Assembly: GCA_045132775.1 (NCBI GenBank)
Contig: JBGUSX010000014.1
Coordinates: 1-12,815, forward strand
Direction of reading: 5' to 3'
From: SVTX01 sp045132775
Lineage (GTDB): Bacteria; Bacillota; Clostridia; Oscillospirales; CAG-272
DNA: 12,815 bases
A model generated the notes under the pieces. The model was not told the DNA's origin. It saw only the letters and a program-made list of their open reading frames with translations, and made no database searches. This document shows, one piece after another, positions 1 to 6,928 of the stretch. How positions within the stretch are numbered: position 1 is the first letter of the stretch; every line of letters starts with the position of its first letter. Made by a program: the position numbers and the translations under genes.

Positions 1-23
1 CGCAGGTTTTGCCTGCGGTTTTT
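1..23 (+). terminator. Rho-independent terminator of a gene left of the window
   Basis: CGCAGG (1-6) pairs with CCTGCG (12-17) around a short TTTTG loop and is followed by a run of five T (19-23). The T run is on the + strand only, so it should end a rightward transcript entering from outside the window. The stem may be one pair longer if the base before position 1 is C. Confidence 0.7.
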
Positions 24-31
24 GTGTTGAA

Positions 32-340
32 AAATTGCAATTTAGCGGTGTGTTAAGCCTTTCCCAGCGGGGAACAACTCGGGCGAGCCCTCGTAGCACC
101 TTTTGCAAGCAAAACGCGCTTTACGGGGGACCACGAAGTGGGGGGTGTGGAGGTCGCCCTCGGGGTGTGGTTCACGGGGATATTGTGGATTTTGTATTGT
201 GGCACAAGGATTCCTTTGCGACGAAACAAGGTAATCAAAGGACGTGAAACCCTTGAAAAAGCGACCTCCTCATCCACCGCAAGCGGTCCCCCTTCTCCGC
301 TGGAGAAGGCTATTCATAACCGTTCGCCAAATCAAAATTT
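32..340. repeat. Palindromic MITE-like repeat, copy A (with extra insert)
   Basis: The left end is AAATTGCAATTT, itself a palindrome, followed by a GCC-TTTCCCAGCGGGGAA arm and a GACCACGAAGTGG hairpin. The right end carries the same arm inverted (about 265-340), ending in AAATCAAAATTT. The core between the arms (about 155-265, with GTGGATTTTGT and AACAAGGTAATC) is shared with copies B and C. An extra block of about 50 bp (about 77-124) interrupts the left arm and contains small palindromes of its own. The right end overlaps the last codons and stop of the leftward gene beside it. Short ORFs across it differ between copies, so I read it as noncoding. Confidence 0.8.
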
Positions 341-1138
341 GAAGTTGGTGTTGTTTTCGTTACGGGTGACGGCTTCGAAAAAGCCTGTGCCGCCGTATAT
401 TGAGTATCCGAAGCGGTCTTCTCCGTCTCCCGTGGCGGTGGTTGAGCCGTCCTTGTCCTTTATAGCGATATCTCGCGGGACGGGGTTCAAGAGAATAACT
501 GCCGTTGCGTTTTCTTCGTATGCTTCGGCAGGGAAGCTGACCGTGAGCTTTTTGATCTTTGGTTGAAGGTTGAATGCCACGGTGAACTTATTGTTGAGGC
601 GCAGCTTGCGGTAGAGTATTTCACTTTTGGAAAGGAAAATGAAGTCCGAATTGCGCTTTGCCGCCGTTGCGAATTTGACAAAATAGATGTGTGTGCGCGT
701 TTTCAGTATAAAGTCGGCTTTTGCGTCATTTTCCCAGAAAAATGAGGCGAAAAATCGGCGGTTGAAGGTGAGGGTGTATTGGTTCTTTTTGCAAAAGCTT
801 TTCAGCTTGCGCAAGAATTTCATTCGTTTACGCGGTGTTCTCGTCAGAATGAGGAGAAGCGCGACGGTTACCGGGGTGGCGATGCAGAATGCCATGACGT
901 CGGAGAATGCGAGTATGACGTACAAAATGAGCACTCCGATGAGGGACATATAGAAAAGAAAACAGAGAAGGACACCGCGCAGGACGTTTTCCTTGAGCTT
1001 TTCAAGCCTTGGGTTGAATTTTCTCGTTTTGCCGTAGGCGCGGTGCATTGGCACGTCTCTCTCTTCGATATCAACTTCGGTGAAGCGATTTGAACGGCTT
1101 TGTTTTTCGTGCCTAAGCTTTGGTTCGAGTCTGGGCAT
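332..1138 (-). CDS. Membrane protein of unknown function, shares a C-terminal domain with the next gene
   Basis: I do not recognise this 268-residue protein. It has a charged, Arg/Lys-rich N-terminal part (1-52), two likely membrane helices (about 53-77 and 81-98), a strongly basic stretch just after them (99-119), and a C-terminal domain that reads as beta-rich. The C-terminal half resembles that of the larger leftward gene to its right: ATAVILLNP (211-219) and GYSIYGGTGFF (244-254) line up with NRALIVNP and KYTVYSATGFC there. The start at 1138 is supported by AAAGGA seven to eight bases upstream; a Met at residue 31 is an alternative. No clear promoter lies in front, so it may be read through from the upstream gene across repeat copy B. 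Its TGA stop lies inside the end of repeat copy A. The basic patch after the second helix suggests a cytoplasmic C-terminal domain, which is inference. Confidence 0.7.
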   Translation of the reverse strand: MPRLEPKLRHEKQSRSNRFTEVDIEERDVPMHRAYGKTRKFNPRLEKLKENVLRGVLLCFLFYMSLIGVLILYVILAFSDVMAFCIATPVTVALLLILTRTPRKRMKFLRKLKSFCKKNQYTLTFNRRFFASFFWENDAKADFILKTRTHIYFVKFATAAKRNSDFIFLSKSEILYRKLRLNNKFTVAFNLQPKIKKLTVSFPAEAYEENATAVILLNPVPRDIAIKDKDGSTTATGDGEDRFGYSIYGGTGFFEAVTRNENNTNFKF

Positions 1139-1182
1139 GGTGGATTCCTTTCGTGAAAATTTGAGGGTTGAAGGCTGTAGGT

Positions 1183-1431
1183 AAATTGCAATTTATCGGT
1201 GTGTTAAGCCTTCCCCAGCGGGGAAGGGGGACCACGAAGTGGTGGATGAGGAGGGCATTATTTCATAGGCTTCACGTCCTCCGATTACCTTGTTTCGTTG
1301 CAAAAGAATCCTTATGCCACAAGGCAAAATTCACGATGTGTCCGTGACGTGTGTCTTAATGGCGACCTCCTCATCCACCACTTTGTGGTCCCCCTTCTCC
1401 GCTGGAGAAGGCTATTCGCCAAATCAAATTT
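1183..1431. repeat. Palindromic MITE-like repeat, copy B (complete)
   Basis: This is the cleanest copy, about 249 bp, and it fills nearly all of the gap between the two leftward genes. Its terminal inverted repeats are about 70 bp: AAATTGCAATTT, then CCTTCCCC-AGC-GGGGAAGG, a GACCACGAAGTGGT hairpin and GGATGAGGAGG on the left, with the inverted equivalent (CTCCTCATCCACCAC, then CCTTCTCC-GCT-GGAGAAGG) on the right, ending AAATCAAATTT. TA is present at both outer edges (1182-1183 and 1431-1432). The core (about 1255-1365) is the reverse complement of the copy A core, although the outer ends are in the same orientation. No protein is encoded that I can support. Confidence 0.85.
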
Positions 1432-1443
1432 AAAACGTGGATT

Positions 1444-2736
1444 TTATCGGTCGAATCTATCTTTGCTTGAATTGCGTTCGATCATATTGCAAAAGCCTGT
1501 TGCGGAATAGACGGTATATTTTCCCATATTCTCGCCCGTATCTATCGGGTTTGCGATATTTCCGTAGAGCGAAAAGCATGCGGTGGGGGATGGGTTTACT
1601 ATCAATGCACGATTCCCTTCGCTTTCGGGAAATTCAATATTGTGCTCGCGTCTGTATCCTGCTACGAGGTTGGTTGGATTGGTCTTGCCGCCCCATTTGC
1701 TTATATCGACGACTGCAGCGAACGGGGAAGCTCCCATGTGTGACAGAAGTCCGCCGCCACGCAGGTGAAAACCGTGCTCAGTATAATATTTATCCTCCGA
1801 AAAGTACATTGGCGCATTTACTTTTCCCGAGCAGACGATATTACAGAGATAGGTCTCGCCCGACTGCGCTATGACCTCAACGCTGAAGCGCATACGGGGA
1901 AATACTGCGGAGAGATATTTTGCTCCGCTGTATTTTATCTTTGCATATTTGCCGTTTTCCAAGTGTCTTAATTTCTTTATGAGCTTTCGTCTTGATCTTA
2001 CGTTGACGAGCACTCTGAGCGCAAAAAAGACAATGAAAGGGATCAGGGCGATAAGCAGGATGCCTTGCCAGAGCGACGTGAGGATAACGTAAAGGGAATA
2101 GACGATCTCAATATAATATTTCGCTGCCAGAAGATAGCAGACTCCGAAGAGAGCCAAAAAACCGAGCGGCTTTACGAACAGGTAGATCGGCTTGAAATTC
2201 TTTATATCCTGCGAGCTTTTGAATATCGGCTGTTCAACAAAGAGCGGGTGATTTATCTCATCCTCCCATTTGACCTGCAGATTGTAAAGCTGTATGAGAC
2301 GAACGAGCGCGAGCGTGACGACAGACAAAATATTTGACCAGATGACGCTGACGTTGCCGAAGATCGAGAGAAGAGAGTGTATCGGGGACGTGAGCATTGA
2401 AACTGCAAAAAGCAGACTGATCACAAAGCCTGTGAGGTACTCCGGTCTTGCGATGAGAAGTCTTTTACTCTTTTTCTCTAGGTAGTCCTTTTTATTATAC
2501 AGATCGAGGTTATCGAAATAGTAGTAGATCATGATCGGTACGAAAAGTGAGGTTGCGAGCGCGAAGAGGTGAAAGAAAACGCGCTGGTGCATCTTTTCAA
2601 ATATGATAGCGGACTCCTTTGTGAATCTCCACATCGCGTTAAAATAGAGCTTGGCGAATATAAGAGACGTTACCGATGCATAGAGGGAGGTATAGGTGTT
2701 TCTTGCTATTTTTGAATATTTTTTCAGACTTTTCAT
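1444..2736 (-). CDS. Polytopic membrane protein of unknown function
   Basis: I do not recognise this 430-residue protein. About six membrane helices can be seen (roughly 52-73, 98-116, 127-150, 186-205, 209-222 and 223-244). A basic segment follows (RSRRKLIKKLRHLENGK, 247-263), then a soluble domain of about 165 residues. That domain ends with NRALIVNPSP (375-384) and GKYTVYSATGFC (405-416), which match the end of the 268-residue protein next to it, so the two genes look like diverged paralogues. The start is well fixed: TAAAAGGAGG lies four bases before the ATG, and a near-consensus sigma-A promoter sits 34-62 bases upstream. A perfect 16-bp palindrome lies beyond the promoter and could bind a regulator. 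The stop is 12 bases from repeat copy B. The function is unknown; the layout suggests a membrane anchor with a cytoplasmic tail. Confidence 0.8.
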   Translation of the reverse strand: MKSLKKYSKIARNTYTSLYASVTSLIFAKLYFNAMWRFTKESAIIFEKMHQRVFFHLFALATSLFVPIMIYYYFDNLDLYNKKDYLEKKSKRLLIARPEYLTGFVISLLFAVSMLTSPIHSLLSIFGNVSVIWSNILSVVTLALVRLIQLYNLQVKWEDEINHPLFVEQPIFKSSQDIKNFKPIYLFVKPLGFLALFGVCYLLAAKYYIEIVYSLYVILTSLWQGILLIALIPFIVFFALRVLVNVRSRRKLIKKLRHLENGKYAKIKYSGAKYLSAVFPRMRFSVEVIAQSGETYLCNIVCSGKVNAPMYFSEDKYYTEHGFHLRGGGLLSHMGASPFAAVVDISKWGGKTNPTNLVAGYRREHNIEFPESEGNRALIVNPSPTACFSLYGNIANPIDTGENMGKYTVYSATGFCNMIERNSSKDRFDR

Positions 2737-2769
2737 TTTGCCTCCTTTTACATACGATGCTTTGATTAT

Positions 2770-2798
2770 ATTTTATCACGTGCGCGACAATTTGTCAA
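2770..2798 (-). promoter_or_regulatory. Sigma-A promoter of the leftward membrane protein gene
   Basis: On the minus strand, TTGACA (2793-2798) and TAAAAT (2770-2775) are separated by exactly 17 bp. The expected start of transcription is near 2763, leaving a leader of about 27 bases with a strong Shine-Dalgarno site. Confidence 0.8.
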
Positions 2799-2811
2799 GA
2801 GACTTTTTCAT

Positions 2812-2827
2812 ACAATCTTAAGATTGT
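2812..2827. promoter_or_regulatory. Perfect 16-bp palindrome, candidate operator
   Basis: ACAATCTTAAGATTGT is fully self-complementary. It lies in the divergent gap, centred about 22 bp beyond the -35 of the leftward promoter (about -57 from its likely start of transcription), which suits a dimeric regulator. No T run follows, so it is not a terminator. Its role as an operator is inferred from position and symmetry only. Confidence 0.45.
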
Positions 2828-2913
2828 GTTTGCCGCACGCGAGTCGGTGTGTCAAGAGACGCGGTGTCTGATTTCGTTTTTTCTTAATAGTAGTGAGAAA
2901 TATATTTAAAATA

Positions 2914-2942
2914 TTGACAAACTAGCGATTATTTGTTATAAT
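2914..2942 (+). promoter_or_regulatory. Consensus sigma-A promoter of the isomerase-cysS-gtrA group
   Basis: TTGACA (2914-2919) and TATAAT (2937-2942) are both perfect, with a 17-bp spacer. Transcription should start near 2949. This decides the start of the gene that follows, because the first in-frame ATG (2941) lies inside the -10 box and cannot be in the mRNA. Confidence 0.9.
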
Positions 2943-2985
2943 GAAAGGTAATATGGGAAAATATCGGTTGAAGGGAGGAGAGAGG

Positions 2986-3849
2986 ATGCAAAAGGTTGTG
3001 CTTTGTGCGCCGTCGAGGATGTATTTTGATCATCCAAAGGGGAGATTTTCTTATTCGTCGGCGGTCGATTATTTTGAGAAGATCGGCTTTTCTGCGATAG
3101 ATATGTCGTTTGAGCACATCAAGGCTCTTGACAGCGGCACTCGTGCGGTGCTTTACGCTATGGCACAGCGTGCGAGAGAGAAGAAGATATCTCTCCCCAT
3201 TTGCCATCTTTCCTTCTATATGCCTGACCCGAGAGATGCCGAAAAAATGGCGAGATACCAAAAGGAGCTATTCTGCGAGCTTGATGCGGCGGCTCTTATG
3301 GGGATATGTCGCGCGGTGGTTCATCCGATTGCTGTCTACCAAAAGGAGATATCCTACGGCGACTGGGTGCGCGCGAACATGGCTTTTCTCACTCCCGTTG
3401 TTGAATACGCGAGGGGGAAGGGGATAAAGATCCTTATTGAGAATATGAAGAGCGAGCGCGAGGCTCCCGACAATCATCTTTACGGCTCGTGCGCGCTCAA
3501 TATCTCGTCACTTGCGTCAAAGCTTGGCGCGGGGGTCTGTTGGGACGTGGGACACGCGAACATTTCGGGCTTCAAGCAATCCGAGCAGCTCGAGATACTC
3601 AAGGGGAAGCTTGACGCTTTGCATATTCACGACAACGACGGCTTGCGCGACTCTCATCTTCCGCCCTTTGACGGAAACGTTGATTGGGAGGACGTAGCCT
3701 TCGGGCTTCGATGTTGCGGCTTCTCGGGTATTCTTGATGTTGAGGTCACCGCATGGGCTCTCGACGGAGACGCGCGCGTGAGGGAGGACTTTGGACGCAA
3801 GGTTCTCTCGAGGGCAAGGAGATTTATGACTCTTGCCGAGCTTATTTGA
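2986..3849 (+). CDS. Sugar phosphate isomerase/epimerase-like TIM-barrel protein
   Basis: This 287-residue protein belongs to the xylose isomerase-like (AP endonuclease 2) TIM-barrel family, whose members isomerise or epimerise sugars or inositols, or cut DNA, using a divalent metal. Visible family motifs are VVHPIAVY (His113), KILIENMK (Glu152), CWDVGHANISG (Asp187, His190), ALHIHDNDG with DSHLPP after it (His213, His215, Asp216) and LDVEVT (Glu253). Glu152, Asp187, His213 and Glu253 are the likely metal ligands, in the order and spacing of D-psicose 3-epimerase-like enzymes. The substrate cannot be read from the sequence. I chose the ATG at 2986 because AGGGAGG lies seven bases before it and the earlier in-frame ATG at 2941 falls in the -10 box. 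It is first in the group, with 28 bases to cysS. An endonuclease IV role is less likely because the full set of metal-binding His residues is not evident. Confidence 0.85.
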   Translation: MQKVVLCAPSRMYFDHPKGRFSYSSAVDYFEKIGFSAIDMSFEHIKALDSGTRAVLYAMAQRAREKKISLPICHLSFYMPDPRDAEKMARYQKELFCELDAAALMGICRAVVHPIAVYQKEISYGDWVRANMAFLTPVVEYARGKGIKILIENMKSEREAPDNHLYGSCALNISSLASKLGAGVCWDVGHANISGFKQSEQLEILKGKLDALHIHDNDGLRDSHLPPFDGNVDWEDVAFGLRCCGFSGILDVEVTAWALDGDARVREDFGRKVLSRARRFMTLAELI

Positions 3850-3877
3850 AATTTTTAGATTTGGAGACTTATAGATC

Positions 3878-5329
3878 ATGCTTATTTACAATTCACTTAC
3901 GAGAAAAAGAGAAGAATTTATACCGCGCGAGGAGGGCAAGGTCAGCATGTACACCTGCGGACCTACCGTTTACCATTTCGCGCACATAGGAAATCTGCGC
4001 ACCTACATTATGGAGGACGTGCTTGAGAAGTATCTCACTTACTCGGGCTACGACGTCAACCGCGTTATGAACATCACCGACGTAGGACATCTTTCAAGCG
4101 ACGGTGACACGGGTGAAGACAAGATGCTCAAGGGTGCGAAGAGAGAGAAAAAGACGGTCCTTGAGATCGCGAAGTACTACACCGACGCGTTCTTTGCCGA
4201 CTGCGAGAAGCTCAATATCAAGGTGCCTGCCACCGTTCAGCCTGCGACGGGCTGCATTGCCGAGTTTATTGCGCTTGTTGAGGGTCTGCTCGAGAAGGGC
4301 TACGCTTACGTTGCGGGAGGCAACGTTTACTTTGACACCTCCAAGCTTGAGGAATACTACAAGTTCAACGATTTTAACGAAGAGGACCTTGAGGTCGGTG
4401 TTCGCGAGGGCGTTGAGGGTGACGAGAACAAAAAGAATAAGGCTGACTTCGTGCTTTGGTTCACAAAGTCGAAGTTCGACGATCAGGAGCTCAAGTGGGA
4501 TTCTCCCTGGGGCGTAGGTTACCCCGGCTGGCACATTGAGTGCTCGGGAATCTCGATGAAGTATCTCGGTGAATACCTTGACATTCACTGCGGCGGTATT
4601 GACAATCAGTTCCCCCACCACACAAACGAGATCGCGCAGAGTGAGGCTTATCTCGGTCACAAGTGGTGCAACTACTGGTTCCACGTTTATCACTTGAACA
4701 CAAATTCGGGTAAGATGTCAAAGTCGAGCGGTGAGTTTTTGACCGTGTCCTTGCTTGAGAGTAAGGGATACGATCCGCTCGTTTACAGATATTTCTGCCT
4801 GCAGTCGCACTACCGCAAGTCGCTTGTATTCTCCTATGAGAATCTTGACAATGCGGTCACGGCATACAACAAGCTTGTTGCCCGTCTTGCACAGCTCGAC
4901 CCCCGTGACGGCGAGGTGGATGCGGAGGCATTTGCCGAGGGAAAGAAGCGTTTTACAGATGCGCTTGACAACGACCTTAACACATCGCTTGCAGTTACCG
5001 CGCTTTACGACGTATTGAAGCTCCGCACAAACGGTGCTACAAAGCTTGCTCTTATTGCGGACTTTGACCGCGTGCTTTCTATCGGTCTTTGTGAGGCGGC
5101 AGAGAAGGTGAGAGCAGAAAAGAAGGCGGCTGAGGCTGAGGCTAACAAGGCTCCCGAATACGACATGAGCGATCCTCTCGTCGTTGAGATCCTTGATCTT
5201 ATCGAGAAAAGAAAGCAGGCGAAGAAGGAGAAGAACTTTGCCGAGGCTGACCGCATCCGTCAGTATCTTCTGGACAAAGGTGTTACTCTTATTGACGATC
5301 GCAGCGGTACGACCTTTAAAATAGGATAA
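3878..5329 (+). CDS. cysS: Cysteine--tRNA ligase
   Basis: CysRS is a class I synthetase that charges tRNA-Cys with cysteine in the cytoplasm. The signatures are complete: HIGN (36-39) in the HIGH position, KMSKS (279-283), the N-terminal MYTCGPTVY, and the zinc ligands Cys27, Cys222, His247 and Glu251. The 25- and 4-residue spacing of the last three equals that of the E. coli enzyme (Cys209, His234, Glu238). VGVREGVEGDENKKNKADFVLW-type sequence near 173-195 is also typical. At 483 residues it is slightly longer than usual (about 465); the extra length lies in the Lys/Glu/Ala-rich C-terminal region (about 405-455). GGAG lies 11 bases before the ATG, a weak and rather distant site. It is probably co-transcribed with the isomerase gene before it and with gtrA, which starts 10 bases after the stop. 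Confidence 0.98.
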   Translation: MLIYNSLTRKREEFIPREEGKVSMYTCGPTVYHFAHIGNLRTYIMEDVLEKYLTYSGYDVNRVMNITDVGHLSSDGDTGEDKMLKGAKREKKTVLEIAKYYTDAFFADCEKLNIKVPATVQPATGCIAEFIALVEGLLEKGYAYVAGGNVYFDTSKLEEYYKFNDFNEEDLEVGVREGVEGDENKKNKADFVLWFTKSKFDDQELKWDSPWGVGYPGWHIECSGISMKYLGEYLDIHCGGIDNQFPHHTNEIAQSEAYLGHKWCNYWFHVYHLNTNSGKMSKSSGEFLTVSLLESKGYDPLVYRYFCLQSHYRKSLVFSYENLDNAVTAYNKLVARLAQLDPRDGEVDAEAFAEGKKRFTDALDNDLNTSLAVTALYDVLKLRTNGATKLALIADFDRVLSIGLCEAAEKVRAEKKAAEAEANKAPEYDMSDPLVVEILDLIEKRKQAKKEKNFAEADRIRQYLLDKGVTLIDDRSGTTFKIG

Positions 5330-5339
5330 GGATTTTACT

Positions 5340-5858
5340 ATGATCAAAAAGTTCTACGAAAAGCACGGACAGCTGATAAGATATCTTATTTTCGGTGTTG
5401 CTACAATGCTTGTTTCCTTTGGCGTGTTTTATGCGACGATATACGTATCAACTCACTTTTTCGGTGCGCTTGAGGACGGAAAGGACAGTGCCAGATATCT
5501 TATCTGGAACGTTGTAGCGAATATACTCAAGTGGTGCTCGGGCGTGCTCGTTGCGTTCTACACCAGCAAAAAATGGGTATTTGTCGATGCGGATAAGGAC
5601 GTTTCCACCGCCAAACAGCTTCTTGTATTTGCAGAGGGAAGAGTTATAACGCTTATTATGGCGATGATCCTTCAGTATCTGCTTGAGCTCTTGTTTGCGG
5701 TCGTGATAACCTCGGATATGACGTTGCTTGGGCTTACTTTCAGCGCCGAGATAATCGGTACGACGGTCGCGTTGCTTATTTATTCCGTGATAGAGGTCAT
5801 TGCCAATTATTTCTTCAGCAAGTTATTCGTCTTTAAGAAGAAAAAGAAAGAGGAATAA
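5340..5858 (+). CDS. GtrA-family membrane protein
   Basis: This 172-residue protein has four likely membrane helices (about 12-36, 52-76, 94-122 and 131-158) and a Lys-rich tail, the standard layout of the GtrA family. Members include GtrA, which helps move undecaprenyl-phosphate glucose across the membrane for O-antigen glucosylation, and proteins of cell-wall polysaccharide decoration. The SKKWVF (76-81) and NYFFSKLFVFKKK (156-168) segments are typical. AAGGA ends seven bases before the ATG. It follows cysS by only 10 bases, so it is likely co-transcribed. No glycosyltransferase is next to it, so the lipid-linked sugar it might carry is unknown. Confidence 0.88.
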   Translation: MIKKFYEKHGQLIRYLIFGVATMLVSFGVFYATIYVSTHFFGALEDGKDSARYLIWNVVANILKWCSGVLVAFYTSKKWVFVDADKDVSTAKQLLVFAEGRVITLIMAMILQYLLELLFAVVITSDMTLLGLTFSAEIIGTTVALLIYSVIEVIANYFFSKLFVFKKKKKEE

Positions 5859-5877
5859 GACGACGTTCGGGTCTTAT
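5855..5877. other. Stem-loop overlapping the gtrA stop codon
   Basis: ATAAGAC (5855-5861) pairs with GTCTTAT (5871-5877) over a 9-base loop. It includes the gtrA stop codon and lies where the group should end. No T run follows, so it is at best a weak or factor-assisted terminator. Confidence 0.35.
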
Positions 5878-5946
5878 CCCCCTTGCAGTGATAAAAAAAC
5901 TTGTGTCAAAAACGTTAAAAAATATTTACGAAACTATTAAAAGTGG

Positions 5947-5975
5947 TTGACAAGGTCAAACGCATATATTAAAAT
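5947..5975 (+). promoter_or_regulatory. Sigma-A promoter of the yicC group
   Basis: TTGACA (5947-5952) and TAAAAT (5970-5975) have a 17-bp spacer. Transcription should begin near 5982, giving a leader of about 45 bases that contains the GC hairpin at 5999-6013. This is the only strong promoter I see for the downstream genes. Confidence 0.8.
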
Positions 5976-5998
5976 ATTATTTAGTAATTTATTATTGT

Positions 5999-6013
5999 CC
6001 GCCGCTATGGCGG
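5999..6013 (+). other. Leader hairpin before the yicC ribosome binding site
   Basis: CCGCC (5999-6003) pairs with GGCGG (6009-6013) over GCTAT, three bases before the GGAG Shine-Dalgarno site. The fmt leader has the same arrangement at 10886-10902. Confidence 0.6.
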
Positions 6014-6026
6014 AGTGGAGAAGATT

Positions 6027-6914
6027 ATGTTCAGAAGTATGACTGCGTTCGGGCGCGAGCGTGCCGACGTGGGCGGTAAGGATATTACCGTTGAGATTAA
6101 ATCGGTCAACAACCGATATTTTGATTGTTCTGTCAAGCTTCCGCATATTTATGCGCCTCTTGAGCAGAGAATAAAGCAGAGACTGAGCGAAAAGGGTATT
6201 TCGAGAGGAAAGGTCGACGTTGGTATTTTCGTTGATTTCGCTGAGGCTACCGACACCGAGATCCTCGTTAATACCGAATACGCACAGAGATACATCAACG
6301 CGCTTCGCAAGCTCAAGGAGGAGTTCTCGCTTGCGGGCGAGATCACCGTTATGGAGGTCGCGCGCGACAGAGAGGTCTTTTCGATCAAGAAGCCCGAGGG
6401 AGATATGGAGGCTGAATGGCTCGATCTTTGCTCTGTGCTCGACGTTGCTGTCGAGAGATTTATTGAGGCGAGAAGAAGCGAGGGCGAGAGGATCGAGAGA
6501 GATCTTTGCGCGAAGATCGAGGGCATAAGGGCGAGAGTTGAGAAGATAGAGGCTGAGTCGGGTGACGACATCGGCGGCTACAAGTCCCGTCTTGAAGAGA
6601 AGCTCCGCGCGGCTTTAGCCGACAACAACATAACAATGGACGAAAACCGCATACTCACCGAGTGCGCGATCTACGCCGACCGCGCGGCGATCGATGAGGA
6701 GATAGTAAGACTGAAGTCGCACTTTGATGCGTTCTACGGATACGTTGAAAAGGACGAGCCCGTGGGCCGAAGCCTTGATTTCCTTATCCAAGAGATGAAC
6801 CGCGAGATCAACACGATCGGCTCGAAGTGCGGAAACTCGAGCATTGCTCATCTTGTGGTCGAATGTAAGACCGAGATGGAAAAGGTGCGCGAGCAGATAC
6901 AGAATATCGAATAA
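6027..6914 (+). CDS. yicC: YicC family endoribonuclease
   Basis: This is a 295-residue member of the YicC/YloC family of stress-related endoribonucleases. Family marks are SMTAFGR at the N terminus (4-10), EIKSVNNRYFD after it, the SRGKVDV segment, and the conserved C-terminal block from SLDFLIQEMNREINTIGSK to the end (249-295), with its Asp and Glu residues. I chose ATG 6027 because GGAG lies six bases before it; a GTG four codons earlier overlaps that site and is unlikely. Length is normal for the family. It is the first gene of the group, with its own promoter and a hairpin in the leader, and remA follows after 14 bases. The yicC-remA pairing is common in Firmicutes and supports the call. 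Confidence 0.95.
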   Translation: MFRSMTAFGRERADVGGKDITVEIKSVNNRYFDCSVKLPHIYAPLEQRIKQRLSEKGISRGKVDVGIFVDFAEATDTEILVNTEYAQRYINALRKLKEEFSLAGEITVMEVARDREVFSIKKPEGDMEAEWLDLCSVLDVAVERFIEARRSEGERIERDLCAKIEGIRARVEKIEAESGDDIGGYKSRLEEKLRAALADNNITMDENRILTECAIYADRAAIDEEIVRLKSHFDAFYGYVEKDEPVGRSLDFLIQEMNREINTIGSKCGNSSIAHLVVECKTEMEKVREQIQNIE

Positions 6915-6928
6915 GGCGGGGGAAGGCT

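Noticed and set aside
35..566. Rightward reading frames of 70 and 142 residues over repeat copy A
   Set aside because: They run through palindromic repeat arms, are not kept in copies B and C, and overlap the better supported leftward gene; no ribosome binding site fits.
1138..1155. Shared AAAGGAATCC between the ribosome site of the 268-residue gene and the repeat core
   Set aside because: A ten-base match without extension on either side is compatible with chance and with the needs of a Shine-Dalgarno site.
32..1431. CRISPR array
   Set aside because: The repeats are few, about 250-300 bp long and internally palindromic, with no regular short spacers and no cas genes nearby.
4094..5347. Leftward frames of about 200 residues opposite cysS
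   Set aside because: They lie entirely against a complete CysRS and have no start signals or family features.
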